Below, piece by piece: positions 1-8,011 of a stretch of 64,000 bases of DNA. The stretch's first letter is position 1. Each line of letters starts with the position of its first letter. The position numbers and the translations under genes are program-made. Origin of the DNA: Rhodopseudomonas palustris (lineage in GTDB: Bacteria > Pseudomonadota > Alphaproteobacteria > Rhizobiales > Xanthobacteraceae); contig JACRJB010000010.1 of assembly GCA_016215605.1 (NCBI GenBank), positions 1 to 64,000 of the forward strand, in the 5' to 3' direction. The notes beneath the pieces are model-generated. The model had not been told where the DNA came from. It did no database searches and saw only the letters and a program-made list of their open reading frames with translations.

Positions 1-376
1 CCGGGCGTCTCGAAGGATGGGGCAACGCATTCGCTGCGGCCCATGGTTCGAGACGGCGCTACGCGCCTCCTCACCATGAGGTTGTGCGCGTGGCAGACGG
101 TGTCGATCAGCTCTGATTCGATGAAAAACAGAACTGCTCTAACACGCGCCACTGCGGCGTATGGATTTCGGGCTCGCTCGCCTTGCTCGCGCCCCGGATT
201 GACAGCAAGCAAGTTCGTCATTGCGAGGAGCTCTTGCGACGAAGCAATCCAGGGCTGCGCGTGAAGACTGCGGTTGCCGCCCCTGGATTGCTTCGCTGTC
301 GGCCGACGCTTCGCGCCGCCCTCGGCTCGCAATGACGGCTGCGGGCGCGGTGCCTCGCCGAGACTCTAAGCCGTAA
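1..376. other. gene-free left edge
   Basis: I see no convincing gene here. The one open frame, at 43-264, has no ribosome binding site and no recognisable protein, and it runs into the palindromic repeat at 216-337. The stretch is the region downstream of the minus-strand ABC transporter operon that ends at 377. Confidence 0.6.
216..337. repeat. dispersed palindromic repeat, copy 1
   Basis: The ends are CGTCATTGCGAG and CTCGCAATGACG, with inner arms CGAAGCAATCCAGG and CCTGGATTGCTTCG, so the element can fold into a long hairpin. Two more copies with the same termini and inner arms lie at 16089-16170 and 63649-63730. This copy is longer and has a diverged right arm. It lies downstream of the ABC transporter operon. 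Elements of this kind are common between genes in the Bradyrhizobium group; the function is unknown. Confidence 0.85.
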
Positions 377-1222
377 CTACTTCACCGCCTGCTGGTCGAA
401 GGCGCGCAGGCTTTCGGCGCGGATCAGGTCGAGGCAGTCTTTCTTGTAGGCCGCATAGGCCGGCGACAGCACCAGATCGCTGCTGCGCGGGCGCGGCAGG
501 TCGATGCGCAGGTCGCGGACGATGCGGCCCGGGCCGGCGCTCATCAGCAGCACGCGATCGGCGAGGAAGATCGCCTCGTCGATGTCGTGGGTGACGAACA
601 CGATGGTGGTGCCGACCTGGGCCCACAACGCCAGCAAGCTCTCCTGCATCACCGTCCTGGTCTGCGCGTCGAGCGCGCCGAACGGCTCGTCCATCAGCAG
701 CACCGCGGGGCGGTTGGCCAGCGCGCGGGCGATCGCCACCCGCTGCTGCATGCCGCCGGACAGCGTGTGCGGATAGGCATCGGCGAAGCGGGTGAGGCCG
801 ACCATCGCGATCAGATCGTCGGCGATGGCGCGCGCCTGCTTGTTCGATCGTCCGGCCATGCTGGGGCCGTGCGAAATGTTGCTGCGCACCGACTTCCAGG
901 GAAACAGATGCGGTTGCTGGAACACCATGCCGCGCTCCGGCCCCGGCGCGGTCACCGGCTCGCCGGCGACGCGCACGCTGCCTTCGAACGGCGTCTCGAA
1001 TCCCGCGATGGTGTTCAGCACGGTGGATTTGCCGCAACCGGAAGGGCCGAGCAGACAGACGAATTCGCCGCGGCGGATCTGGAACGAGACCCGGTCGGCG
1101 GCCACCACCTGGCCCTTCGGGGTGTCGAACACGATGCTGACATCGTCGACCTCGATCTCGACCGGGTTCTGCGTCGCCGCCTTGGTCATGGTCACCTGTT
1201 CGTCCGCCAGATCCATCATCAT
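377..1222 (-). CDS. ABC transporter ATPase, nitrate/sulfonate/taurine (SsuB/TauB) family
   Basis: This is the ATP-hydrolysing subunit of an importer, 281 aa. Visible motifs are Walker A GPSGCGKST (residues 59-67), a Q-loop in VFQQPH, the signature LSGGMQQR (154-161), Walker B VLLMDEP (174-180) and the switch His in VTHD (H212). The C-terminal tail is typical of SsuB/TauB proteins. I chose the ATG at 1222 because it overlaps the permease stop (ATGATGATGG, 4-base overlap), which implies translational coupling; the ATGs at 1219, 1216 and 1189 are alternatives. It is the last gene of the minus-strand operon. The family is clear but the substrate is not; the neighbouring amidase suggests a nitrogen-rich organic compound. 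Confidence 0.93.
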   Translation of the reverse strand: MMMDLADEQVTMTKAATQNPVEIEVDDVSIVFDTPKGQVVAADRVSFQIRRGEFVCLLGPSGCGKSTVLNTIAGFETPFEGSVRVAGEPVTAPGPERGMVFQQPHLFPWKSVRSNISHGPSMAGRSNKQARAIADDLIAMVGLTRFADAYPHTLSGGMQQRVAIARALANRPAVLLMDEPFGALDAQTRTVMQESLLALWAQVGTTIVFVTHDIDEAIFLADRVLLMSAGPGRIVRDLRIDLPRPRSSDLVLSPAYAAYKKDCLDLIRAESLRAFDQQAVK

Positions 1223-2022
1223 CGCCACCAGACCAGTCGTTGCGTCAGTGCGGAAAATCCGCGATCGGCCAGGAACGAGATCACCCCCAGCGCCACCAGC
1301 CCGCCCATCACCTGGCCGGTCTGCAGATTCTGCTGCGCGATCTCGATCCGGTAGACGATTCCCGCGAACGCGCCGGCGAGTTCGGCGGCGACCAGCGTGT
1401 AGAACGAGATGCTGACCGCGGTGCGCAGCCCGACTGCGATGTAGGGGAGCGCGCCGAGCAGCACGATCTCGGTCAGCATGCGACGGCGCGGCGTGCCCAG
1501 CATCAGGGCGGCGCGGATCAGCCCGCGATCGATCTTCTGCACGCCGATGTGGGTCGTGAGCCACACGGTGAAGAACACGCCCCAGAACACCAGAAAGATC
1601 TTGCCGGTTTCCGACAGACCGAACCACAGGATCACGATCGGCACGAAGGCGATCGGCGGGATCGGCCGCAGGATGTGAAACACCGGCGAGAACAGGCTGG
1701 AGACGAATGCGAACTGCCCGGTCAGCACGCCGAACACCACGCCGATCGAGGCGCCGAGCAGATAGCCGGTGACCACGCGGGCGACGCTGTAGGCGAGGTC
1801 GATGGCGAACTCGCCGCTCTTGATCCATTCGCCCATCGCGACCGCCACGACGGTCGGCGGCGGAAACAGGATGATGTTGACGATCTGCGAGCGCGAGACG
1901 GCTTCCCAGATCAGCAGGAACAGCGGAATCGACAGGATCGAGATCGCCATATTGATCCGCTGCTGTCGCCCGCTGCTCATGATCGGCCTTCGGATTGTGA
2001 CGGTTGGTGGCGTGTGTTTCAT
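1219..2022 (-). CDS. ABC transporter permease, SsuC/TauC (NitT/TauT) family
   Basis: This is a 267-aa inner-membrane permease with about six membrane segments. The first, around residues 26-44, follows a polar N-terminus. The EAA-loop region appears as ALMLGTPRRRMLTEIVLLGALPY, shown here only to locate it near residue 175. It is followed by the ATPase with a 4-base overlap and preceded by the binding protein 174 bases upstream, so the three form one importer. The start is ATG 2022; MSSGRQQ, 14 codons in, is another possible start. Confidence 0.92.
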   Translation of the reverse strand: MKHTPPTVTIRRPIMSSGRQQRINMAISILSIPLFLLIWEAVSRSQIVNIILFPPPTVVAVAMGEWIKSGEFAIDLAYSVARVVTGYLLGASIGVVFGVLTGQFAFVSSLFSPVFHILRPIPPIAFVPIVILWFGLSETGKIFLVFWGVFFTVWLTTHIGVQKIDRGLIRAALMLGTPRRRMLTEIVLLGALPYIAVGLRTAVSISFYTLVAAELAGAFAGIVYRIEIAQQNLQTGQVMGGLVALGVISFLADRGFSALTQRLVWWR

Positions 2023-2196
2023 CGACTGGTCGACCCGTCTCGGTTGATTGTGCTGGTCGCCTGTCCCGCTCGCGGCGGAGAGGCCGACCGGCTGGGCGCA
2101 GCGAAGCCGGGTGGACGAGGGGCCTCCGCCAAGTCGTCCGGCGCGGAGACGCCCCTCATCAAGACCCTCTGTCCGGCAGCGGGACGATGGAGGTCG

Positions 2197-3189
2197 CTAA
2201 CCGCCCGCGGCCTTGTAGGTGACGCGCGACGGATCGAGCTTCTTCAGAATTTCCGGTGCGAACACTTTGGTGAAATCCGGCATGGTGGCGCCGGGCGGAT
2301 GGTTGCCGCTTTCCAGCCGCCAGGCGGCATGAGTCTTCAGAACGTCGAGCTGGCGGTCGTCGAGCCGGACTTGGTAGACATAGTCCTTCCAGATCGGCGC
2401 CAGATCCTCGCGCTTGATGGCCACCGCGGTCGCCACGGTGGTGATCGCCTCTTCGGGATTGGCTTTCATCCAGGTCTCGGCATCGATCATCGCCGCCAGG
2501 AATTTCTCCATCAAAGGCCCGTTCTTCTCCAGATAGTCGCGCATCACCACGATGTTGAAGGTCTCGGAATAGATCCCCTTGGTGTCGAGTTCGGCGACGT
2601 CGGCGCCGAGCGTTTTCTTGGCATTGGCGATATGCGGCTCCCAGGTGTCGAACGCGTCGATGCTGCCCGACAGCAGCGCCGGCAGCATCTCCTGCGGGCG
2701 CAGATTGACCAGCGTGACGTCCTCCTTCTTCAGCCCGGCGGCTTTCAGCAGCGCCAAAGTGTAGACCTCGCTGCCGGTGCCGGCGGTGAAGGCGATCTTT
2801 TTGCCCTTCAGCCCCGCTTTGTCCTTGATGCCCGCCTTGGTGGCGACCACGGTCTTCAGATCGGAATATTCCATCCGCGCCAGGAACGCGATCGGCTGCC
2901 CCGCCATCGCGGCGGCCGTGACCGGCGCTTCGGCCGTGGTGGCGATGTCGGCGCCACCGCCCACGACGGTGTCGAGGCATTGCTTGCCCGAGGTGAAGTT
3001 GCTCACCGTGATGTCGAGCCCGCGCTTCTCGAAGAAGCCCTGCTGTTTGGCGACGATGACGATGCCGGAGATCGGTCCGAGATTCTGCGCCAGCTTCGCC
3101 TTCAGCATTTCGGCGCTGGCGGCTTCCGGTCGTAGAACTGCGCTCAGTAGCAGCGCTGCGGTGATGGCGGCCATTCTTGCGTTCGACAT
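2197..3189 (-). CDS. ABC transporter substrate-binding protein, NMT1/SsuA-like
   Basis: This periplasmic binding protein of 330 aa begins with a cleavable signal peptide (about residues 1-26, hydrophobic core then PEAASAE). The mature part is a type-2 binding fold of the NMT1/THI5-SsuA class: an early segment GIVIVAKQQGFFEKRGLDI, then a GGADIA-type loop and the FDTWEPH segment typical of sulfonate/nitrate/pyrimidine binders. I chose ATG 3189 over the upstream ATG 3207 because AAGGAGGGG lies 5-13 bases before it. It should deliver substrate to the downstream permease and ATPase. The ligand cannot be read from sequence. Confidence 0.92.
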   Translation of the reverse strand: MSNARMAAITAALLLSAVLRPEAASAEMLKAKLAQNLGPISGIVIVAKQQGFFEKRGLDITVSNFTSGKQCLDTVVGGGADIATTAEAPVTAAAMAGQPIAFLARMEYSDLKTVVATKAGIKDKAGLKGKKIAFTAGTGSEVYTLALLKAAGLKKEDVTLVNLRPQEMLPALLSGSIDAFDTWEPHIANAKKTLGADVAELDTKGIYSETFNIVVMRDYLEKNGPLMEKFLAAMIDAETWMKANPEEAITTVATAVAIKREDLAPIWKDYVYQVRLDDRQLDVLKTHAAWRLESGNHPPGATMPDFTKVFAPEILKKLDPSRVTYKAAGG

Positions 3190-3336
3190 CGAGCCCCTCC
3201 TTGGCATTCCGTTGATGCCCGCATCGTGGTTCCTGGTGCGGAACGCTCAAGCAATTAATCCACCGCCTCGCGCTCGGTGCAGGGCTGAAGAATCATCAGC
3301 CGCTGCCCGTCGTGTAGTCAGGCTGCGCGGCCTGCG

Positions 3337-4719
3337 TCAGCTCGCCACAGCCAGCGCCGGCGTCGTGGCTCGTTCGAACCCGAGCGCCAGCGTCCGCAGC
3401 AGCGCGTCGTCGCCGGCACGGCCGACGAAGCACAGCGACGAGCGCAGGCCGTCCGCGCGGGTCTGCCCGGGAATTGCGACGGCGCACATGTCGAGCGGAT
3501 TGACGAAGTAGGTGTAGGTGCCCATCGCGGAGTTGAGCGCCATCGGATCGGCCAGCATCTGGTCGATGGTGAAGATGGTCGGCACCGTCGGCACCACCAT
3601 GGCGTCGCAACCCGCCAGCAGCAGGCTGGCCTCGCGCTGCGCCTGCTTGATCTGATACAGCGCCCGAAAAGCGTCGCGGGCGGTGTAGCCGAGGCCGGGC
3701 TGCAGCGCTCTCCACACCGCGGGATGAATCGCCTCGGGGTGATCGCGCACCACATCGGCGCAGTCGATCAGCCGCTCCGCCACCATCGCGCTCTGGAACA
3801 CCAGCCGTCCCGCGGTCTCGAACACCGTGAAGTCGACCGGCTTCAGCCGGTGGCCGAGGCTCTGCAGCACCGCCAGATCGGCCTCGTAGGCGCGGGCCGC
3901 CGCCTCGTCGCCGAAGAACGTCAACTGATCGGCGCGCGGAATCGCGATGGTCAGCGGCTGCGGCGCACGCGGGCGCAGCTCGATCGCATCGGCGTCGGTT
4001 CGGCTGAGCGGATCCAGCACGTCGAAGCCGGCGATATTCTCGAGGATCTCGTAGGCGTCGTCGGCGAATTTGCAGAACACCGGAATGCAATCGAACGAAC
4101 GGTTGTTGTAGACGAGGCCACGTGAGCTCACGAGGCCGATGGTCGGCTTCAGCCCGACGATCCCGTTGCAGGCGGCCGGCACCCGGCCGGAGCCGCCGGT
4201 GTCGGTGCCGAGCGAGAACGCCACGATCTCGCGCGCCACCGCGACCGCCGAGCCGGAGCTGGAGCCGCCGGGAATGTAGGCCGGGTCGATCGCGTTGCGG
4301 CACAAAGGATCGGGGCTGCGGGTGCCGTTGAGGCCGGTGGCGAACTGATCCAGCGTGTTCTTGCCGATCAGCACCGCGCCGGCGGCTTCCAGCAGCGTCA
4401 CGGCGTGCGCGGAGTCGGTGGGCTCGAGCCGCATCGCCGGGCAATTGCAGGTGGTCGGCAGTCCGGCGACATGGATGCTGTCCTTGACGGAGAAGGGCAG
4501 GCCGAGCAGCGGCAGCTCGGCGCCGGCGTCGGCGCGCGCCTGCAATTCCCTGGCGCGGGCGACGGCGACTTCCCGATCGACCAGCAGCGTGAAGACGCCG
4601 TCGTCGGCGCAGGCCTGCGCGCGGCGGCAGGCTTCGGCGATGATCAGCGGCGCGGCGATGCCCTGGGCCATGGCGCGGCGGATCGAGGCGAAGCTGAAGT
4701 CCAGGGCGGCGAGGGTCAT
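3337..4719 (-). CDS. amidase-signature hydrolase, allophanate-hydrolase-like
   Basis: This 460-aa cytoplasmic enzyme belongs to the amidase signature family. The triad positions are visible: Lys79 in SVKD, cis-Ser153 in GGSSSGS, and nucleophile Ser177 in GTDTGGS. The segments GKNTLDQFATGLNGTRSP and YIPGGSSSGSA match the amidase half of allophanate hydrolase (AtzF/DUR1,2 type), which splits allophanate to ammonia and CO2. The usual C-terminal second domain of AtzF, about 150 residues, is absent. It sits between a TauE-type exporter and an ABC importer, which suggests it attacks a compound brought in by that importer. The true substrate may be another ureide or amide. Confidence 0.88.
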   Translation of the reverse strand: MTLAALDFSFASIRRAMAQGIAAPLIIAEACRRAQACADDGVFTLLVDREVAVARARELQARADAGAELPLLGLPFSVKDSIHVAGLPTTCNCPAMRLEPTDSAHAVTLLEAAGAVLIGKNTLDQFATGLNGTRSPDPLCRNAIDPAYIPGGSSSGSAVAVAREIVAFSLGTDTGGSGRVPAACNGIVGLKPTIGLVSSRGLVYNNRSFDCIPVFCKFADDAYEILENIAGFDVLDPLSRTDADAIELRPRAPQPLTIAIPRADQLTFFGDEAAARAYEADLAVLQSLGHRLKPVDFTVFETAGRLVFQSAMVAERLIDCADVVRDHPEAIHPAVWRALQPGLGYTARDAFRALYQIKQAQREASLLLAGCDAMVVPTVPTIFTIDQMLADPMALNSAMGTYTYFVNPLDMCAVAIPGQTRADGLRSSLCFVGRAGDDALLRTLALGFERATTPALAVAS

Positions 4720-4747
4720 GCGCGATCTTCCTGTTGTTGACGCCGTC

Positions 4748-5515
4748 TCAAGCGACGGCTTTGGTCCAGATGGCCAGGCCGGCCGTGAGGATGGCGATAC
4801 TCATCGCCACGGTGAGCAACGCCAGCGACACCGAGCGATAGATCCGGCGCGGCATGTTGGCGAAGGTGACGAGGCCGAGACCGCAGCCGACCGCGGCGGC
4901 CGGCGCCATCAGCAGGCTGACCCGCCAGATCTCGGCCGAATAGGCGCCGCGCGCGGCCGACAACGCGATGCCGAAGCAGGCGCTCATGGCGATGAAGGCG
5001 ATCAGCGTCGCCCGCGCGCTCAGCATCGGCATGTTGCTGCCGAGCAGCGACACAATCACCGGCGGGCCGCTCATCGCGGTGCTGCCGTTCAGGCAGCCGG
5101 ACAGAAAGCCGATCGCGGCGAGGTTCGGTGCGCGCGTCGCCAGCACGTCGCGTTCGCCGCGCCAGGCCCGGAACGCCGCCACCGCGACCGCAAGGCCGAG
5201 CAGCAGCCGCATGATTTCGGCGGGCACCAGCGTCAGCACGGTGAGCCCGACCGGCGTGCCGATCACCGCACCGAGCGCAAGCCATTTCAGCACCCGCAGA
5301 TCGACGTGCCGCCATTCCGACGGCAGGGTCAGCAGTCCGATCGCGCATTCGAGCGGAAACACCGACGGCACCGCGGCGGCGGGCGACAGCGCCAGCGTCA
5401 GGATCGGCATCGCCGCCAGCGCGAAGCCGAACCCCGAATAGCCGCGGACGAATCCGCCGAACAGCCCCGCGATCAGGATGACGGCGATCCGGTGCGGATC
5501 TGAAAACTCGAACAT
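4748..5515 (-). CDS. TauE/SafE-family anion exporter/permease
   Basis: A 255-aa membrane protein with about eight hydrophobic segments and the family's two-fold repeat. The first half has LFGGFVRGYSGFGFALAAMP and the second has GFLSGCLNGSTAMSGPPVI, the paired glycine-rich motifs of the TauE/SafE (DUF81) family. Members move sulfite, sulfoacetate or other organic anions. It is the first gene of the minus-strand operon, 28 bases before the amidase. The start is ATG 5515, with no clear Shine-Dalgarno sequence. Its placement suggests export of an anion released by the pathway, or uptake of the substrate. Confidence 0.85.
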   Translation of the reverse strand: MFEFSDPHRIAVILIAGLFGGFVRGYSGFGFALAAMPILTLALSPAAAVPSVFPLECAIGLLTLPSEWRHVDLRVLKWLALGAVIGTPVGLTVLTLVPAEIMRLLLGLAVAVAAFRAWRGERDVLATRAPNLAAIGFLSGCLNGSTAMSGPPVIVSLLGSNMPMLSARATLIAFIAMSACFGIALSAARGAYSAEIWRVSLLMAPAAAVGCGLGLVTFANMPRRIYRSVSLALLTVAMSIAILTAGLAIWTKAVA

Positions 5516-5862
5516 GAACTATGCCGGCGGACTGGTGGTGGATCGAAGCGGACGAGTTCGCGCCGACAGGTTCCGGGATTTCCGGCTTCATTGTGAGCAA
5601 TTAATTGTCAGTTCGGCGCCGTGGACCAGGTCGGGGTCGGGGGGGCAGCGCTTGCGGGAGAAAACGATGAGTCCCCGCATCGCTCCGCAGCGCGCCCGCC
5701 GTCTCGATCTCGTCGGCTGCAATGCTCGGTCCCAACACTGCTCTCCAAGTCCAGCTGCGCAATTCTTCGGCGGCCGAACGGGGCAGGCGCGAGATAGCCG
5801 GACGGCCGGCGGTTACTCCGCCGCGGGCCGTTCGACAGCGAGCGTCGTGCTGATCGGAATCT
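5516..5862. other. intergenic region upstream of the TauE operon
   Basis: No gene is seen here. The stretch holds the promoter side of the TauE operon. It includes GAGCAATTAATTG near 5596-5608, and a related CAAGCAATTAATCC occurs near 3248-3261 upstream of the binding-protein gene. Both lie on the promoter side of genes in the same operon, so a shared operator is possible but unproven. The region also collects downstream sequence of amiR. Confidence 0.4.
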
Positions 5863-6450
5863 CTATCCGGCCGCGCGCGGCGTCTGGCTCTGGGCGACCA
5901 GTTCGGCGGCGAGCTGTTCGATGGTCTTGCGCTGTTCCATCGCCATCCGCCGCAGCAGCGCGAAGGCGGCCGGTTCGGGCAGTCCCTGCGCGTGCATCAG
6001 CTGAACCAGCGCCGCCAGCACCACGCGCCGCGCCCGCAGCCGCGCCTCCATCTTGGCGAGCTGCTGCTTCATGTCGGCGGTGCGCGCGATCCGCTCGAAC
6101 GCCATCACCACCGCCGCGTAGATGCCGGCGGAGCGCAGCGGCTTGACCAGGAACGACGACGGATCGAGATCGAGCACCAGCTTCAGCCGGCTCGGCGTTT
6201 CGGTGCCGAGCAGCACGATCACCGCGCAGCCCTCGGGCACGGCGAACGCGGCCGCTTCCGCGACCGGCAGGAAATCGTCGTCGATCAGGATCAGGTCGAC
6301 CGGGCGATCGAGCGGCTCGCCCGGCGCCCAGCTCGCGATCTCGATGCCGAGGCGATCGAACTGCCGGCGGACGATCGAGGCGTCGCGCTCGTCCTTGATG
6401 GCGAGGACGGCCTTGCGGCCGCGCAGCGAAAACGACGAGGGCTTGCTCAT
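5863..6450 (-). CDS. amiR: AmiR-type ANTAR-domain transcription antiterminator
   Basis: A 195-aa cytoplasmic regulator. Residues about 10-115 form a degenerate receiver-like domain (DLILIDDDF, LVKPL). It is followed by a coiled-coil (MKQQLAKMEARLRARR) and a C-terminal ANTAR helical bundle with the typical spacing around LMHAQGLPEPAAFALLRRMAM. In Pseudomonas, AmiR binds nascent leader RNA and prevents early termination, and AmiC holds it inactive when amides are absent. Its ATG overlaps the amiC stop by four bases (ATGA), so the two proteins are probably made together. The likely target is the leader at 7868-7906, upstream of the divergent amidase operon. Confidence 0.92.
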   Translation of the reverse strand: MSKPSSFSLRGRKAVLAIKDERDASIVRRQFDRLGIEIASWAPGEPLDRPVDLILIDDDFLPVAEAAAFAVPEGCAVIVLLGTETPSRLKLVLDLDPSSFLVKPLRSAGIYAAVVMAFERIARTADMKQQLAKMEARLRARRVVLAALVQLMHAQGLPEPAAFALLRRMAMEQRKTIEQLAAELVAQSQTPRAAG

Positions 6451-7604
6451 TTGACGATCCTCAGGTGAGGCGCATTCGGAATCCGTCCGTCCTTCGACGG
6501 CCGGACCGCGACATCGAGTTGCGACAAATAAGGGTCGGGCTTCACGGGAGCGTCCGCCTCCCAGAAGATATCGAACTGGCCTTGCGCGTTGGAGACGGCG
6601 AGACGTGGCGTAAGGACGCAGTGATTGTTGTCGCCGTCGATCCACACCGGACCTTGCGGCGAGTCGTAGCGATGGCCGGCGGCGGCGCGGCGCACCTCGG
6701 CGACCTTCGACGTGCCGGCGCGCTGCAGCGCGCGCGCCAGCAGGAACACCGCCACATAGGCGGACTGGCCGTCGACCGACGGGCTGCTGTCGTCGCCGTA
6801 GCGCGCCTTCCAGCGCGCCACGAAGGCGCGGTTCTCCGGCAGCCGGATGCTCTCGAAATAGGCCGACGAGGTGAGGCAGCCGGCGCCCGCCGCGCCGACG
6901 ATCTTCAGCTCCGGCTCGCACAGGCTGCAGCTCAGCATCGGAATGTCGAGGCCCGCGGTCGCCGCGTGGAAGGCGCGGATGAAATCGTAGCTCGAACTGC
7001 CGACCAGCGTGTTGAACACGATCGGCGGCCTCCGGCGCACGATCTCGTCGACGATGTGCTCGACCCGGCTCTCGCCGAGCTCGAGCAGGCGTTCGGCGAG
7101 GATGCGCCCGTCCGCGGCGCTCACCAGCTCGCGCGCGACGCGATTGGTCTCCCAGGTCCAGACGTAGTTGGAGCCGACGCAGAACAGCTCGCGCGACAGA
7201 TTGCCGAGCACGTAGCGCATCAGCGGCACCACGTTGTGATTGGGCGAGGCGCCGACATACATCACGTTGTCGGAGCATTCGAAGCCTTCGTAACGCGCCG
7301 GATACCACAGCAGCCGCTCGGTGCGCTCGACGATCGGCAGCACCTGCTTGCGCGACGCCGAGGTGTAGCAGCCGATGATGTGCTCGACGCCGACGTTGCG
7401 GATCAGGTCGTCGCAGGCGGTGTGATATTCGGCGATCACGCCGCCGGGATCGCGGACATGCGCGGCGAGCGTGAAGTCGAACTCCGCGCTCTGGTTGACC
7501 TCGTCGATCGCCATCAGCGCCGACTTCAGGATCTCGCGTCCCATCGCCTGATAGGGGCCGGATTTCGAACTGAGAATTCCGACAGGGATGGGCGGCTTCG
7601 TCAT
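6447..7604 (-). CDS. amiC: AmiC-like amide-sensing negative regulator
   Basis: A 385-aa protein with the type-1 periplasmic-binding fold but no signal peptide, starting MTKPPIPVGILSSKSGPY, so it should stay in the cytoplasm as AmiC does. The segments GCYTSASRKQVLPIVE, LLWYPARYEGFE and SPNHNVVPL are typical of AmiC/UrtA/FmdD proteins. The AmiC role is to bind short-chain amides and then release AmiR. It is co-translated with amiR and is transcribed away from the amidase operon. A separate exported relative (10458-11696) is the transporter's binding protein, so sensor and transporter proteins appear to derive from one ancestor. Confidence 0.9.
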   Translation of the reverse strand: MTKPPIPVGILSSKSGPYQAMGREILKSALMAIDEVNQSAEFDFTLAAHVRDPGGVIAEYHTACDDLIRNVGVEHIIGCYTSASRKQVLPIVERTERLLWYPARYEGFECSDNVMYVGASPNHNVVPLMRYVLGNLSRELFCVGSNYVWTWETNRVARELVSAADGRILAERLLELGESRVEHIVDEIVRRRPPIVFNTLVGSSSYDFIRAFHAATAGLDIPMLSCSLCEPELKIVGAAGAGCLTSSAYFESIRLPENRAFVARWKARYGDDSSPSVDGQSAYVAVFLLARALQRAGTSKVAEVRRAAAGHRYDSPQGPVWIDGDNNHCVLTPRLAVSNAQGQFDIFWEADAPVKPDPYLSQLDVAVRPSKDGRIPNAPHLRIVK

Positions 7605-8011
7605 GGATCGCTTTCATTGGCGCGCGGCGCGCATGAGATCATTAAGGCCGCGAACGGATCAAGAGCGCCGCTGCTGTTTTGCTGCGCAGCACTCGGGCAG
7701 GATTTGTGCAAGCTCCCTCGTTGACATTGCGAAGCTCCCCAACCTAGACTTTCGTCGTTGGGTGACAATCGAACTGAGCTTGAATTTGGCCGACGACGTC
7801 CGAATCCAAGCATGAGTGTCTCGGTCGATCGTCAACTCACACGTTAGATCATAGCCGCGGCATCCGAGCCATTCGCTCCTCGTTTTTGAGGGCGGGTGGC
7901 TTTTTTCGTTTGCCGTTCCAGAACAATTGGCGATGCGGGCGCGTCGTCGAAACGCTGATGCATGCCCGGCGACTGCCGGGCCGGCGTCGGCGCATGCGGG
8001 GAGTAACTGCC
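7605..8011. promoter_or_regulatory. divergent control region and amidase operon leader
   Basis: This 407-base region separates amiC (left) from the amidase operon (right). It should hold both promoters and the untranslated leader of the operon. A hairpin CCAAC...GTTGG is visible near 7739-7761, and the intrinsic terminator at 7868-7906 is the clearest element. I did not confirm the pair of A1/G4 hexaloop hairpins expected of an ANTAR target; a weak candidate is GGC-ATCCGA-GCC, which ends inside the terminator's 5' arm. No coding gene is supported. Confidence 0.6.
7868..7906 (+). terminator. leader intrinsic terminator, probable AmiR antitermination target
   Basis: The arms GCCATTCGCTCCTC and GAGGGCGGGTGGC pair almost fully (one bulge, several G-T pairs) around the loop GTTTTT, and TTTTTT follows directly. 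It lies about 105 bases before the amidase start and no gene ends nearby on this strand. That makes it an attenuator and not an end-of-gene terminator. With amiC-amiR next door, amide-dependent antitermination is the natural reading. The hairpin is seen in the sequence; the regulation is inferred. Confidence 0.75.

Noticed and set aside
43-264. 73-codon open frame at the left edge
   Set aside because: No binding site and no domain, and it runs into the palindromic repeat.
1240-3135. Very long plus-strand open frame (631 codons) opposite the ABC transporter genes
   Set aside because: It is antisense to the permease and binding-protein genes. Its protein is Arg/His/Asp-rich without any domain, as expected of shadows in high-GC DNA.
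5863-7617. Single long minus-strand frame covering both amiC and amiR
   Set aside because: Its upstream part is the wrong frame of amiC. Only the part after 6450 encodes AmiR, which has its own ATG overlapping the amiC stop.
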